Below are positions 9,430 to 18,322 of a stretch of 64,000 nt of DNA, in pieces; position 1 is the stretch's first letter, and every line of letters starts with the position of its first letter. The notes below the pieces were generated by a model. The model was not told where the DNA came from and did not search any database. It saw nothing but the letters and a program-made list of their open reading frames with translations. The stretch is from Flavonifractor hominis (GTDB lineage Bacteria; Bacillota; Clostridia; Oscillospirales; Oscillospiraceae). Position numbers and translations under genes: made by a program. Location: positions 744,001-808,000 of the forward strand of contig NZ_JBBMFT010000001.1 in NCBI RefSeq assembly GCF_040095835.1, written 5' to 3'.

Positions 9430-10434
9430 ATGTGGTGGAAAAAGAACAAGTGGAAAGTGATCGTCCCGGTCCTGATCGTGGCCGTGCTGGCCGCCGCCTT
9501 TTGGTACGGCGGCGGCGCGCCGGGCCTGCAGGGCTGGAATGTGGCGGACAATAATACCACGCTGTCCGGCCAACCGGACGCTGCGCCGGAGGACTCAGGA
9601 ACTGATACCGGGCATTCCGGAGAAACTGTTCCCGAAGAAACGGGCAGCGCGGAGGACGGGACGCAGGAAGCGCCGGAAACGGAACAGCCGGACCTGTCAG
9701 AACAGGGCGTTGAAACGGAAGATCCCCCGCAGGAAACGCAGACGGATCTGATTTCCCCGGATGATGAAACCCCGGCAGAGGGCATTGAGAGCCGCCCTGG
9801 TGGGACAGAGGGCGGCATGACCGCGCAGGAAAAGCTGGACGCCGCCGCGGAACTCGCCGGCGGGTCCTCCCCCGGCGTGCAGGCCGGCGACAAGGCGTAC
9901 TCCGAGTCCCAGGGCATGGTCATTGACCCGGATACCGGCAAGGATCAGTATCTCACTGACCCGGTGCCGGAGGGGAAACCCCTGCCGGTGGAGCCCCAGG
10001 ATGTGGAGATCTCCGACACGGCCTACACCTGCACCATTTCCATCTCCTGCGCCACCATCCTGGACCACATGGACTGGCTGGACCCGGAGAAGGTGGAGCT
10101 GGTGCCGGAGGACGGCTGGATCCTGGAGCCCACGGAGGTCACCTTCTACGAGGGTGAGAGTGTTTTTAACGTGCTCCAGCGGACCGGCAAGCAGCAGGGC
10201 ATCCACATGGAGTTTGAGAACACCCCCATGTACAACAGCGCCTACATCGAGGGCATCCACAACCTCTATGAGTTCGACTGCGGGGAGCTCTCCGGCTGGA
10301 TGTACCAGGTGAACGGCTGGTTCCCCAACTACGGCTGCTCCCGCTACCAGCTGCAGGCCGGGGACGTCATTGAGTGGGAGTACACCTGCGATCTGGGCGT
10401 GGATGTGGGCGGCTACTACTCCACGGGAAGTTAA
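9430..10434 (+). CDS. Membrane-anchored protein with C-terminal DUF4430 (transcobalamin-like C-terminal domain)
   Basis: 334 residues. A Lys-rich N-terminus and one membrane helix (KVIVPVLIVAVLAAAFWYGG, about 9-28) anchor it. An acidic Glu/Pro/Thr-rich stalk spans about 40-150. The C-terminal domain (about 195-330) has the DUF4430 pattern: TFYEGESVFNVLQRT, then GELSGWMYQVNGWFPNYG and LQAGDVIEWEYT. In animal transcobalamin this fold follows the alpha/alpha barrel in one chain; here the two domains are on adjacent genes. The stalk length would let the domain reach through the wall to meet the SLH-anchored barrel. RBS AAAGGAG lies upstream of 9430. A weak hairpin follows near 10,453-10,476. Confidence 0.8.
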   Translation: MWWKKNKWKVIVPVLIVAVLAAAFWYGGGAPGLQGWNVADNNTTLSGQPDAAPEDSGTDTGHSGETVPEETGSAEDGTQEAPETEQPDLSEQGVETEDPPQETQTDLISPDDETPAEGIESRPGGTEGGMTAQEKLDAAAELAGGSSPGVQAGDKAYSESQGMVIDPDTGKDQYLTDPVPEGKPLPVEPQDVEISDTAYTCTISISCATILDHMDWLDPEKVELVPEDGWILEPTEVTFYEGESVFNVLQRTGKQQGIHMEFENTPMYNSAYIEGIHNLYEFDCGELSGWMYQVNGWFPNYGCSRYQLQAGDVIEWEYTCDLGVDVGGYYSTGS

Positions 10435-10567
10435 AACCAGAGATTCCATAGCCGGGGGCGGCTGCTGCCGTCCCCGCGTTCCCGCCCTTTTTCAATGGCC
10501 CCTGTCTGCCGACGGAGGCCATCGAAAGAGAGCGGAGCACCGTCAAGAAAGAAGGGAACCGTATCCT

Positions 10568-11485
10568 ATGCCGAACAGAGACGCCTTTTCCAGCTATCAC
10601 CCTGTCATCAATTTTATGTATTTCGCGCTGGTGCTGGTGTTCAGTATGTTCTTCATGCACCCTGTCAGCCTGCTCATCTCCCTCGCCGGCGCCATCGCCT
10701 ACCATCTCTACCTGAACGGTCGGAAGGCCCTGCGGTTCCAGCTGCTGTTCCTGCTGCCCATGGCCCTGATGGCCGCCCTCATCAACCCGGCCTTCAACCA
10801 CGAGGGGGCGACGCTGCTGGCCTACCTGCCCTCCGGCAACCCCCTGACCCTGGAGAGCATCGCCTACGGATTTGCAGCGGCCGCCATGCTGGCTGCCGTG
10901 GTCCTGTGGTTCTCCTGCTATACGGCGGTGATGACCTCAGACAAGTTTGTCTATCTCTTTGGCCGGGTCATCCCGGCCCTCAGCCTGGTGCTGAGCATGA
11001 CGCTGCGGTTCGTGCCCAAGTTTAAGGCGCAGATCCAGGTGGTCAGCGAGGCCCAGCGCTGCGTGGGGCGGGACGTGTCCAACGGCAGCGTGCTCCAGCG
11101 GCTGCGAAACGGCATCACCATCCTCTCCATCATGGTGACCTGGGCCTTGGAGAACGCCATTGAAACGGCGGACAGCATGAAGAGCCGGGGCTACGGGCTG
11201 CCGGGCCGCACCGCCTTCTCCATCTACCGCTTCGACAGCCGGGACAAAGCGGCCCTGGCCTGGCTCCTTTTCTGCGGCTTCTTTATCCTCTGCGGCTGGA
11301 TGGCCGGCGGACTCTCCTATCGGTATTACCCCACCATGAAGGGCGCGGCGCTCACGCCCATGACCATCAGTTTCCAGCTGGTCTATCTGGCCCTGTGCCT
11401 GACGCCGGTCCTCGTGGACCGCTGGGCGGACTGGTCCTGGCGGAAGCTGGAGAAAGCGGAGGGACAGACGTGCGCCAGAGCATGA
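10568..11485 (+). CDS. ecfT: ECF transporter transmembrane component EcfT (CbiQ family)
   Basis: 305 residues with about six hydrophobic segments (for example YFALVLVFSMFFMHPVSLLI and LLFLLPMALMAALINPAF). The cytoplasmic coupling helix ENAIETADSMKSRGYG carries the Ala-x-x-x-Arg-Gly motif by which EcfT contacts the two ATPases. The ATG at 10568 follows GAAGGGA and gives the normal family length; a longer in-frame extension upstream has no membrane character. Its role is to couple ATP hydrolysis to tilting of the substrate-binding S component. The next gene starts before this one stops. Confidence 0.88.
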   Translation: MPNRDAFSSYHPVINFMYFALVLVFSMFFMHPVSLLISLAGAIAYHLYLNGRKALRFQLLFLLPMALMAALINPAFNHEGATLLAYLPSGNPLTLESIAYGFAAAAMLAAVVLWFSCYTAVMTSDKFVYLFGRVIPALSLVLSMTLRFVPKFKAQIQVVSEAQRCVGRDVSNGSVLQRLRNGITILSIMVTWALENAIETADSMKSRGYGLPGRTAFSIYRFDSRDKAALAWLLFCGFFILCGWMAGGLSYRYYPTMKGAALTPMTISFQLVYLALCLTPVLVDRWADWSWRKLEKAEGQTCARA

Positions 11486-12456
11486 ACCTGCCGCTGTGCG
11501 AGCGGACAAGAGAAGAGTACGGCGGCTGGGACGGCCTGCGGCGGGCCTGCGCCGCTCTGGGGCTGGACGGCGTGGAAGGCATCTGGAGCGGCGGGGACAT
11601 CCCGGCGGATTTCCCGAAGGACCTGCTGGCGGGCTATCACCTGACTTTCTTCCCGGACTGGCTGGACTTCTACCGGGAGGACCGAAAACGGCTGCTATAT
11701 AAGTTCGGCAGCATGGACGCCGTGGCGTGGTACTACGGCGGGCGGACGCCGGAAACGCTTGTGGACCTGTACCGGGCGGACCTCCGGCGGGCCGCCGCAC
11801 TGGACGCCGCCTATGTGGTGTTCCATGTCACCGATGTATCCGTGGAGGAGAATTACACCTACCGCTGGCTCCACACCAACGAGGAGATCATCGACGCCGC
11901 GGCAGAGCTCATCAATCTCCTGCTGGGAGACGCCGAGTGGCCCTTTGCTTTTCTGGTGGAAAACCAGTGGTGGCCGGGATTTACGCTGACGGAGCCGGAG
12001 AACACCTCCTGCCTGCTGGAGGGCATCCGGTATCCCCGCAAGGGCATTCTGCTGGATACCGGCCACCTGATGAACGCGGAGCGCTCCATTGCCACGCAGC
12101 GGGACGGGGTACGGTTTATCCTGGAAATGCTGGACCGCCACGGGCCGCTGTGCCGGTATATTCAGGGGATGCACCTCCACCAGAGCATCAGCGGCGCATA
12201 TGTCCGCCGGCACTGCGGCGCGCTGCCGATAGACTTCCCGAAGGATCTGCCGGGGCAGTACCGCGCCTGCTATGCCCATATCCAGAACATAGACCGGCAC
12301 GAGCCGTGGACGGATCCGGCGGTGCGGGAGATTGTTGACCGGGTCCAGCCGGCGTATCTCACCCACGAGCTGGCGGCGCCGGACCGGCAGGCAAAGCTGC
12401 GGGCGATCCGTCAGCAGCTTGATACGATTGAGAGAGGAGGCGAGCGTCTTGAATAA
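11470..12456 (+). CDS. AP-endonuclease-2/xylose-isomerase-like TIM barrel, candidate cobamide-remodelling enzyme CbiR
   Basis: 328 residues from a GTG at 11470, which has GGAGGG six bases upstream and overlaps ecfT by 16 bases. The fold is that of sugar-phosphate isomerases and AP endonuclease 2. Conserved acidic and His positions appear along the strands: VVFHVTD (about 115-125), LVENQWW (about 165), GILLDTGHLMN (about 195), MHLHQS (about 235) and YLTHE (about 297). These are the usual metal ligands. CbiR of Akkermansia, which removes the lower ligand of cobamides so they can be rebuilt, belongs to this superfamily. The position between ecfT and the ECF ATPase fusion behind a B12 riboswitch makes that role attractive. 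It is an inference from context, not proven by sequence alone. Confidence 0.65.
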   Translation: MRQSMNLPLCERTREEYGGWDGLRRACAALGLDGVEGIWSGGDIPADFPKDLLAGYHLTFFPDWLDFYREDRKRLLYKFGSMDAVAWYYGGRTPETLVDLYRADLRRAAALDAAYVVFHVTDVSVEENYTYRWLHTNEEIIDAAAELINLLLGDAEWPFAFLVENQWWPGFTLTEPENTSCLLEGIRYPRKGILLDTGHLMNAERSIATQRDGVRFILEMLDRHGPLCRYIQGMHLHQSISGAYVRRHCGALPIDFPKDLPGQYRACYAHIQNIDRHEPWTDPAVREIVDRVQPAYLTHELAAPDRQAKLRAIRQQLDTIERGGERLE

Positions 12457-15109
12457 CCGGAAAGCGCCCTGCCTGTGCATGGACCATCTGACCTTTACCT
12501 ACCCGGAACAGCCATCCCCCGCCCTCCGTGATTTCTCTCTGACCATCCGGCAGGGTGAATTTGTGGTGCTCTGCGGCCCATCGGGCTGCGGGAAGAGCAC
12601 CCTCCTGCGGCAGCTGAAGCGGGCCCTGGCGCCCCACGGGAAGCGCGGCGGGACCATCCTCTTTGAGGGCAAGCTGCTGGGGGAACTGGACCAGCGGACG
12701 GAGAGCCAGCGCATCGGCTTTGTCCAGCAGAGCCCGGAAAACCAGGTGGTCACCGACAAGGTGTGGCACGAGCTGGCCTTTGGGCTGGAGAGCTTGGGGT
12801 ACGACACGCCCACCATCCGCCGCCGGGTGGCGGAGATGGCCTCCTTCTTCGGCATCCAGACCTGGTTTTATAAAAACGTCACGGAGCTCTCCGGCGGACA
12901 GAAGCAGCTTTTGAATCTGGCCTCCATTATGGCCATGCAGCCCTCCGTCCTCATCCTGGACGAACCCACCAGCCAGCTGGACCCCATTGCCGCAAGTGAC
13001 TTTCTGGCCACGCTGGGGAAGATCAACCGGGAGCTGGGCACCACCATCCTCCTCACCGAGCACCGGCTGGAGGAGGCGTTCCCGCTGGCGACCACAGTAG
13101 CGGTGATGGACCGGGGGGCGCTCCTCTGTACCGGGACGCCCCAAGAGGTGGGCGAGCAGCTACGGCAGAGCGGACATACCATGTTCCTGGCCATGCCCAC
13201 CCCCATGCGGATCTGGGCAGCCGTGAACGACAGCGCCCCCTGCCCGGTCACCGTCCGGGAGGGCCGGGAGTGGCTGGCCAGTTTCGCAGGCCGGAAGGAA
13301 ATCGAACCGCTGCGCCCGGAACCACAGCTTCCAAAGGGCGGCGATGTGGTGCTGCGGGGGCGCGAGCTGTGGTTCAAGTATGACAAGGACCTGCCGGATG
13401 TGGTCAAGGGCCTCTCCCTGTCCCTGCGGAAGGGGGAATTCCTCGCTTTGCTGGGGGGCAACGGCACCGGGAAGACCACCAGCCTCAAGCTGCTCTCCGG
13501 CCTGCGGAAGCCCTATCGGGGGGAGCTGGAAATCTCCGGCTCCGTGGGGATGCTGCCCCAGAACCCCCAGACCCTGTTCGTCAAAAAGACGGTGCGGGAG
13601 GACCTGTATGAGATCCTCAAGGGCAGGAAACTCTCCAAAGAGCGGCAGGACCAGCGCGTAGCCCATGTGACGGCCCTGTGCCGGCTGGAGGAGCTGCTGG
13701 ACCGGCACCCCTACGACCTCTCCGGTGGGGAGCAGCAGCGGGCCGCCCTGGCCAAGGTGCTGTTGCTGAATCCGGAAATTTTGCTCCTGGACGAGCCCAC
13801 CAAAGGGCTGGATGCGGAATTCAAGCAGGTGTTCGCGGAGATCCTGCAGATCCTGCTCCGCCGCGGCACAGCAGTGCTGATGGTCAGCCACGACATTGAG
13901 TTCTGCGCCCGGTATGCCCACCGCTGCGCCCTTTTCTTCGACGGTGGCATCGTCACCGAGGGGACGCCGCGGAACTTCTTCTCCGGCAACAGCTTCTACA
14001 CCACCGCCGCAAACCGCATGGCCCGACAGCTGCTGCCCCGGGCGGTGACGGTGGAGGATGTGATCGCCGCCTGCGGCGGACAGGTGCCTCCCGCCCCGGC
14101 CTTGCCGGAAGATATTCCGCTGCTGCCGGAACCGGAGGAAGCCAGCGCAGACTACAAGCCCAAACCGCTGCCCTGGTGGCGCAAGCTGGGGGCCGTCCTC
14201 ACCGGCGGCGTCGCTCTGCTCTTGTTTTTGCAGTTCATGAACGTCACCGACCTGACGGCGCTGGTGGGCATGGAGGGCATGACCGAGCTGGCGTCGGACC
14301 AGCTGGCGCTGTACGCGTTCTTTATCGCCGCGCTGTTCCTCTTTGCCGCCTGCATCACCCGCAGGTCCCACCGGCCGGATTATCTTGTGCAGACCCCGCG
14401 TGAAAAGCGGAAGCTGTCCCGCCGCACCCTTTTTGCCACGGCCCTGATTCTGCTGCTGATCCCCCTGACCCTGTATGTGGGCGTGTTCTATCTGGATAAC
14501 AAAAAGTACTATTTTATCTCTCTGATGGTGCTTTTGGAGTGTATGGCCCCCTTCTTCCTGATTTTCGAGGGGCGCAAGCCCAAGGCCAGGGAGCTTGTGA
14601 TCATCGCCGTGCTCTGCGCCATCGCCATTGCCGGACGGGCCGCACTCTTTATGCTGCCACAGTTCAAGCCAGTTATTGCCATGACGATAATATCCGGCGT
14701 GGCATTCGGCGGGGAGACAGGCTTTTTGGTGGGTGCCATGACCATGCTGGCCTCCAATGTGATGTTCTCCCAGGGACCATGGACGCCCTGGCAGATGTTC
14801 GCTGTGGGCATCATCGGATTTTTTGCCGGCGTCCTGTTCCGAAAGGGGTGGCTGCGGCGCAGCCGGGGGGCGCTGTGCGTCTTTGGGGCGCTGTCCGCCA
14901 TCCTCATCTACGGTGGGATTATGAACCCGGCGTCGGCGCTGATGTGGGCGCCCGAGCTCAACTGGAAGGTGATTCTTACCTACTACGTCACCGGCTTCCC
15001 CTTTGACTGCATCCAGGCCGCCGCCACATGGTTGTTTTTGTGGTTTGCCGCCGAGCCCATGCTGGAGAAGCTGGACCGCATCAAGGTCAAGTACGGGCTG
15101 GTGGAGTAG
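12449..15109 (+). CDS. Fused ECF ATPases (EcfA-EcfA') with C-terminal membrane S-like domain
   Basis: 886 residues from a TTG at 12449, preceded by AGGAGG eight bases upstream and overlapping the previous stop. Domain 1 has Walker A GPSGCGKS (about 42), LSGGQKQ (about 148) and LILDEP (about 169). Domain 2 has GGNGTGKTT (about 337), LSGGEQQR (about 425) and LLLDEP (about 446). From about 585 to the end come roughly eight hydrophobic segments, including VIIAVLCAIAIAGRAALFML and GGETGFLVGAMTMLASNVMF. These resemble an ECF S component plus extra helices. With EcfT this gives a complete importer from two genes. Substrate is inferred to be cobalamin or a precursor from the riboswitch. The S-like part could instead be a structural extension with the true S subunit elsewhere. 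Confidence 0.82.
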   Translation: MNNRKAPCLCMDHLTFTYPEQPSPALRDFSLTIRQGEFVVLCGPSGCGKSTLLRQLKRALAPHGKRGGTILFEGKLLGELDQRTESQRIGFVQQSPENQVVTDKVWHELAFGLESLGYDTPTIRRRVAEMASFFGIQTWFYKNVTELSGGQKQLLNLASIMAMQPSVLILDEPTSQLDPIAASDFLATLGKINRELGTTILLTEHRLEEAFPLATTVAVMDRGALLCTGTPQEVGEQLRQSGHTMFLAMPTPMRIWAAVNDSAPCPVTVREGREWLASFAGRKEIEPLRPEPQLPKGGDVVLRGRELWFKYDKDLPDVVKGLSLSLRKGEFLALLGGNGTGKTTSLKLLSGLRKPYRGELEISGSVGMLPQNPQTLFVKKTVREDLYEILKGRKLSKERQDQRVAHVTALCRLEELLDRHPYDLSGGEQQRAALAKVLLLNPEILLLDEPTKGLDAEFKQVFAEILQILLRRGTAVLMVSHDIEFCARYAHRCALFFDGGIVTEGTPRNFFSGNSFYTTAANRMARQLLPRAVTVEDVIAACGGQVPPAPALPEDIPLLPEPEEASADYKPKPLPWWRKLGAVLTGGVALLLFLQFMNVTDLTALVGMEGMTELASDQLALYAFFIAALFLFAACITRRSHRPDYLVQTPREKRKLSRRTLFATALILLLIPLTLYVGVFYLDNKKYYFISLMVLLECMAPFFLIFEGRKPKARELVIIAVLCAIAIAGRAALFMLPQFKPVIAMTIISGVAFGGETGFLVGAMTMLASNVMFSQGPWTPWQMFAVGIIGFFAGVLFRKGWLRRSRGALCVFGALSAILIYGGIMNPASALMWAPELNWKVILTYYVTGFPFDCIQAAATWLFLWFAAEPMLEKLDRIKVKYGLVE

Positions 15110-15133
15110 GGGTGGATAGAGAGGAACGATACG

Positions 15134-16096
15134 ATGCAAAATGAAAGCCAACGGAGAATAATTACTTTGCTGCACCTTCTTCTGGAGCAAACGGACGAAC
15201 GCCATTATGTGACCGGTGCGGACATCCTTCGCTTTTGGGAGGCCCACGACATCCATGCCAGCCGGAAAAACGTCTACAGCGATATCCAACTGCTCGTGGA
15301 TTCCGGTGTGGACATCATCTGCATCAAAAGCACGCAGAACCGCTACTTCATCGGCTCCCGGCTGTTGGAGCTGCCGGAACTGAAACTGCTGGTGGACGCC
15401 GTGGAGTCCTCCCATCTCATCACGGAGAAGAAGAGTGCCGCCCTCATCGAGAAGTTGGGCCATCTCACCAGCCGGTACAACGCCGCGCTCCTGAACCGCC
15501 CTGTCTACATGGAGGGCACAGCCAAGCCGGACAACGAGGCTGTGTACTACGCCATCGACGCCATCCAGACGGCGATCCACGAACAGCGGGCCATCTCCTT
15601 CCAGTATTTCGAGTATACGCCGAAAAAAGAAAAGGTCCTGAAACACAAGGGGTACCGCTATGGCTTCAGCCCCTACGCCCTCATCTGGAACCGGGATTTC
15701 TACTACGCCGTGGGCTGGTCGGAAAAGCACAGGAAACTGGCCCAGTTCCGTGTGGACCGCATGACAGCCATTCAGGAGTCGGACGCCCCCTACATAGCAG
15801 ACCCGTCCTTCGATCCGGCATCCTATCTCCGGGAGGTCTTTGGCATGTACCATGACGCGCCCCGGCGGGTGACGCTGCTGTGTGAAAACCGCACCATGCG
15901 GAGCGTCATAGACCACTTTGGGGAGGATGTGGCCACAGAGGTGGTGGACGCCAAACACTTCCGGGCCACCGTGGATGTGGCGCCCACCCCGCCGTTCTTT
16001 TCCTGGGTGTTCACCTTCGGCGGCGCTATCCGCATCGAGGAGCCTGCGGAGGTACTGGAGAAGATGCGGGACATGGCCGCATGGCTGCATACATAA
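15134..16096 (+). CDS. WYL-domain transcriptional regulator
   Basis: 320 residues. The N-terminus (about 5-70) is a winged helix-turn-helix (ITLLHLLLEQTDERHYVTGA, then SRKNVYSDIQLLVDSG), as in DeoR/HTH_11 regulators. Residues about 140-215 form a WYL domain (RAISFQYFEY, then YGFSPYALIWNRDFYYAVGW), and a C-terminal WCX-like extension follows. RBS GAGAGGAACGATACG precedes the ATG. It starts 24 bases after the ECF fusion and ends the plus-strand run, so it is probably cotranscribed. WYL proteins sense ligands, often nucleic-acid related. Whether it controls the cobalamin locus or the adjoining ICE is unknown. Confidence 0.85.
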   Translation: MQNESQRRIITLLHLLLEQTDERHYVTGADILRFWEAHDIHASRKNVYSDIQLLVDSGVDIICIKSTQNRYFIGSRLLELPELKLLVDAVESSHLITEKKSAALIEKLGHLTSRYNAALLNRPVYMEGTAKPDNEAVYYAIDAIQTAIHEQRAISFQYFEYTPKKEKVLKHKGYRYGFSPYALIWNRDFYYAVGWSEKHRKLAQFRVDRMTAIQESDAPYIADPSFDPASYLREVFGMYHDAPRRVTLLCENRTMRSVIDHFGEDVATEVVDAKHFRATVDVAPTPPFFSWVFTFGGAIRIEEPAEVLEKMRDMAAWLHT

Positions 16097-16101
16097 AAAC
16101 A

Positions 16102-16139
16102 AGAGGGATCTGTCCAGGGAAGGCCGGGCAGATCCCTCT
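16102..16139 (+). terminator. Terminator-like hairpin after the WYL gene
   Basis: AGAGGGATCTG (16102-16112) pairs with CAGATCCCTCT (16129-16139) and is followed by CACCTTTATG. It closes the plus-strand locus. Confidence 0.6.
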
Positions 16140-16160
16140 CACCTTTATGAGGCAGGAGAA

Positions 16161-16189
16161 CCTCTGCGGGGGATGTATCCCCGCAGAGG
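16161..16189. terminator. Second convergent hairpin
   Basis: CCTCTGCGGGG (16161-16171) pairs with CCCCGCAGAGG (16179-16189). It lies between the convergent WYL and NlpC/P60 genes and could end transcription from either side. On the plus strand it is followed by a short TTTT (16200-16203). Confidence 0.55.
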
Positions 16190-16201
16190 CCCTTCCCGAT
16201 T

Positions 16202-18292
16202 TTAGTCCGAAAAGTATACCGGCCTGCCAATGGATGTAAAGCCCTCGATGCCGGTGATCACCACATTGTTGTATCCGCTGGCGCAGTGGATGATGAGCAG
16301 ATTGCCGCTCTCGTCCCTGCCGCCTACAATGCCCACATGGGAGTCCTCTGGATAGAATACCAGATCGCCGGGCAGCGCCTCGTCCCAAGCGATGGTGGTG
16401 CAGTAACTGTGCTGTGCGGCCGCTCCGCCGCCGTGGCCGATGATGTACTCGCCGCCTGTGGCATTATAGAATACCCAATCAACGTACCCTGAGCAATCCA
16501 TCCCGTAGGGCCGGTAGGTGCCGGAACTGGAGCTGCCGGGGGCCGTGACCTGCATGGTGGTCCCCCAGCGGGAGTCCCAGCCGAGGACAAGGCTTTTGCC
16601 GCCCCAGAAGTAATTGACCTTACCCACCAGCTGGCAGGCGGTTTCTATGATCTCCCGGCGCTCGGCGCTCAGGTCCGCCGGCAACGAGGCAAGCAGTTCC
16701 TTGGCGTCGGCCTCCGTCACAGCCAGATTCCCAATGGCCCCGCCCAGAAGGTCGAGATTCTCCAACAGATCGTCCAGCATGTCGTTCTGCTCATCGGTAA
16801 AGGCGTAGTGCTCCCGCATCTCGTCCACGGTCTTTCCCGTGACGGAGATCGTCAGGATGGTTTCCGTCCAGCTGTCGTCCTCGCCGTCATCCGGGTCGCT
16901 GTCCGGGTGGTCTATGGTTTCCACCTCGGAGGATAGGACGGTCATAGCCCAGAACACCTCCTTCAGCCGTGCTACCCGGTCGGCGTCCAGGGTGACCACA
17001 TCGACGCCGTCATTGGTCCCCGCGGTTTTCACCGCAAACACCGCCACGATCTCCCGCCAGTCCGGTGGGGCACCGTCTATGATGATCTGGTCGTAGTCCC
17101 CGGCCTGCAGTTCCTCCAGCTTGTCGGCATATTCCACATTGACCTGGGCGATGGCTGTACTGAGCGCCACGGAACTGCTGTCTGCAGGTTCGTTGGCGAA
17201 CAGGATACCGAAGGGCGAGGCGATGAGCATGCCGATCAGGCAGATGAACACCAGCAGGGCGAGGACAACGGAACCGCCGGCGGCCGCCGCGGCGATCAGG
17301 CCCCTTGCCGCCGCGAGGATGGCCCGCAGGGCGTTCCCCGCTTTGGCGGCGGCCTTTTTCGCCGCACTGCCGGCCTGCTTTGCCGCCTGGCGGGACATAA
17401 CCGTCTGCTGTGCCGCACGGGCTGCTTTGGCGCTCTGGGCGGCACGAGCGGCCCCACGCCCCGCCTGGGCGGCGGTTCTCCCGGCATGGTCCGCTGTCTT
17501 TACCGCCTGCCTGGGGGCGCCGGCAGCCGGCTTTGCGCGGCGTACCGCCCGGTTCCGGCCAGCCTCCTTTATGGCAGGCGTTCTGCGTTTCCCTTTTGGC
17601 AGCGGGCCGGTATCCTGGGCAGGCTCCGCCTTTGGCCGCATGGGCGATACGGTCCCGTCCTGCCTGCCCCCATTCCCAAGCGCAGTTCTGCCGGAGGGCC
17701 GGGAATCTCCCACAGGCTGAGCAGACTCCTGCCCACCGCCTGCCGGGTGCCGCATCTGCTCGGCTTTGGCTTGCGCGGACTTCTGCGCCGCCTGCCGTCC
17801 GCGCTCCCGGATGAAGGGATGCTGGCCCTGGGTGCGCTCCGGGGTCAGGCCAGACGCCGGCGTTAACGGCTGGGCGCGCAGGTATGTGTCCTTGGTCTTG
17901 ATCCGCTGCCCGGCGTTACCGGCTGGTTCCGCCGGCCGGCCTGCCGCCGCGGTGTTGACACGGCTTTCCTGCCCCCGTGTACGAACCTCCGGCACGGGAT
18001 CCCCGGCTGCGGGATCTGCGGGGCTGCCGCCGCGGGAGTCATGCTTTTTCCGTTTCTCCTTGATGAGCTTTTCCGCGCCGCGCTCCATGCGGCGCATACC
18101 GCCTGCGGCGGCGTCCTCGATTTGGTCGCCGCCGTAGTCATCCCGCCGCCCCTGCTGGGCGGCGTCCCGGAGCTGCGTCCGCAGTCGGTCCGATCCGTCC
18201 TCCAGGCCGCGATGGACCAGTTCCTTCGGCGCGGCCTTTATCTTCTCCCGGACGGAGGCCACAGTATGGGGTTTTTCCTTGATCTTATCCAT
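16202..18292 (-). CDS. Conjugation-associated NlpC/P60 peptidoglycan hydrolase (CD1108-type ICE protein)
   Basis: 696 residues. The N-terminal half is a long basic Ala/Arg/Lys-rich cytoplasmic region. One membrane helix lies near residues 340-370 (AAAGGSVVLALLVFICLIGM). After a helical region the C-terminal about 130 residues form an NlpC/P60 peptidase with catalytic Cys in MDCSGY (about 598) and His in DSHVGIVGG (about 650). The usual order in Tn1549-type ICEs is VirB4 then this protein, as here. Its job is local opening of peptidoglycan for the mating channel. ATG 18292 has GGAGGCGGCCGG upstream. It is the last gene of the transfer operon; the CD1107/topoisomerase genes often found next are missing. 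Confidence 0.88.
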   Translation of the reverse strand: MDKIKEKPHTVASVREKIKAAPKELVHRGLEDGSDRLRTQLRDAAQQGRRDDYGGDQIEDAAAGGMRRMERGAEKLIKEKRKKHDSRGGSPADPAAGDPVPEVRTRGQESRVNTAAAGRPAEPAGNAGQRIKTKDTYLRAQPLTPASGLTPERTQGQHPFIRERGRQAAQKSAQAKAEQMRHPAGGGQESAQPVGDSRPSGRTALGNGGRQDGTVSPMRPKAEPAQDTGPLPKGKRRTPAIKEAGRNRAVRRAKPAAGAPRQAVKTADHAGRTAAQAGRGAARAAQSAKAARAAQQTVMSRQAAKQAGSAAKKAAAKAGNALRAILAAARGLIAAAAAGGSVVLALLVFICLIGMLIASPFGILFANEPADSSSVALSTAIAQVNVEYADKLEELQAGDYDQIIIDGAPPDWREIVAVFAVKTAGTNDGVDVVTLDADRVARLKEVFWAMTVLSSEVETIDHPDSDPDDGEDDSWTETILTISVTGKTVDEMREHYAFTDEQNDMLDDLLENLDLLGGAIGNLAVTEADAKELLASLPADLSAERREIIETACQLVGKVNYFWGGKSLVLGWDSRWGTTMQVTAPGSSSSGTYRPYGMDCSGYVDWVFYNATGGEYIIGHGGGAAAQHSYCTTIAWDEALPGDLVFYPEDSHVGIVGGRDESGNLLIIHCASGYNNVVITGIEGFTSIGRPVYFSD

Positions 18293-18322
18293 CCGGCCGC
18301 CTCCCCATGAAAGCGGGCCGCA

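Noticed and set aside
13160..16102. A 980-codon minus-strand frame opposite the ECF ATPase and WYL genes
   Set aside because: It crosses two well-supported genes and their intergenic gap and shows no domain-like features.
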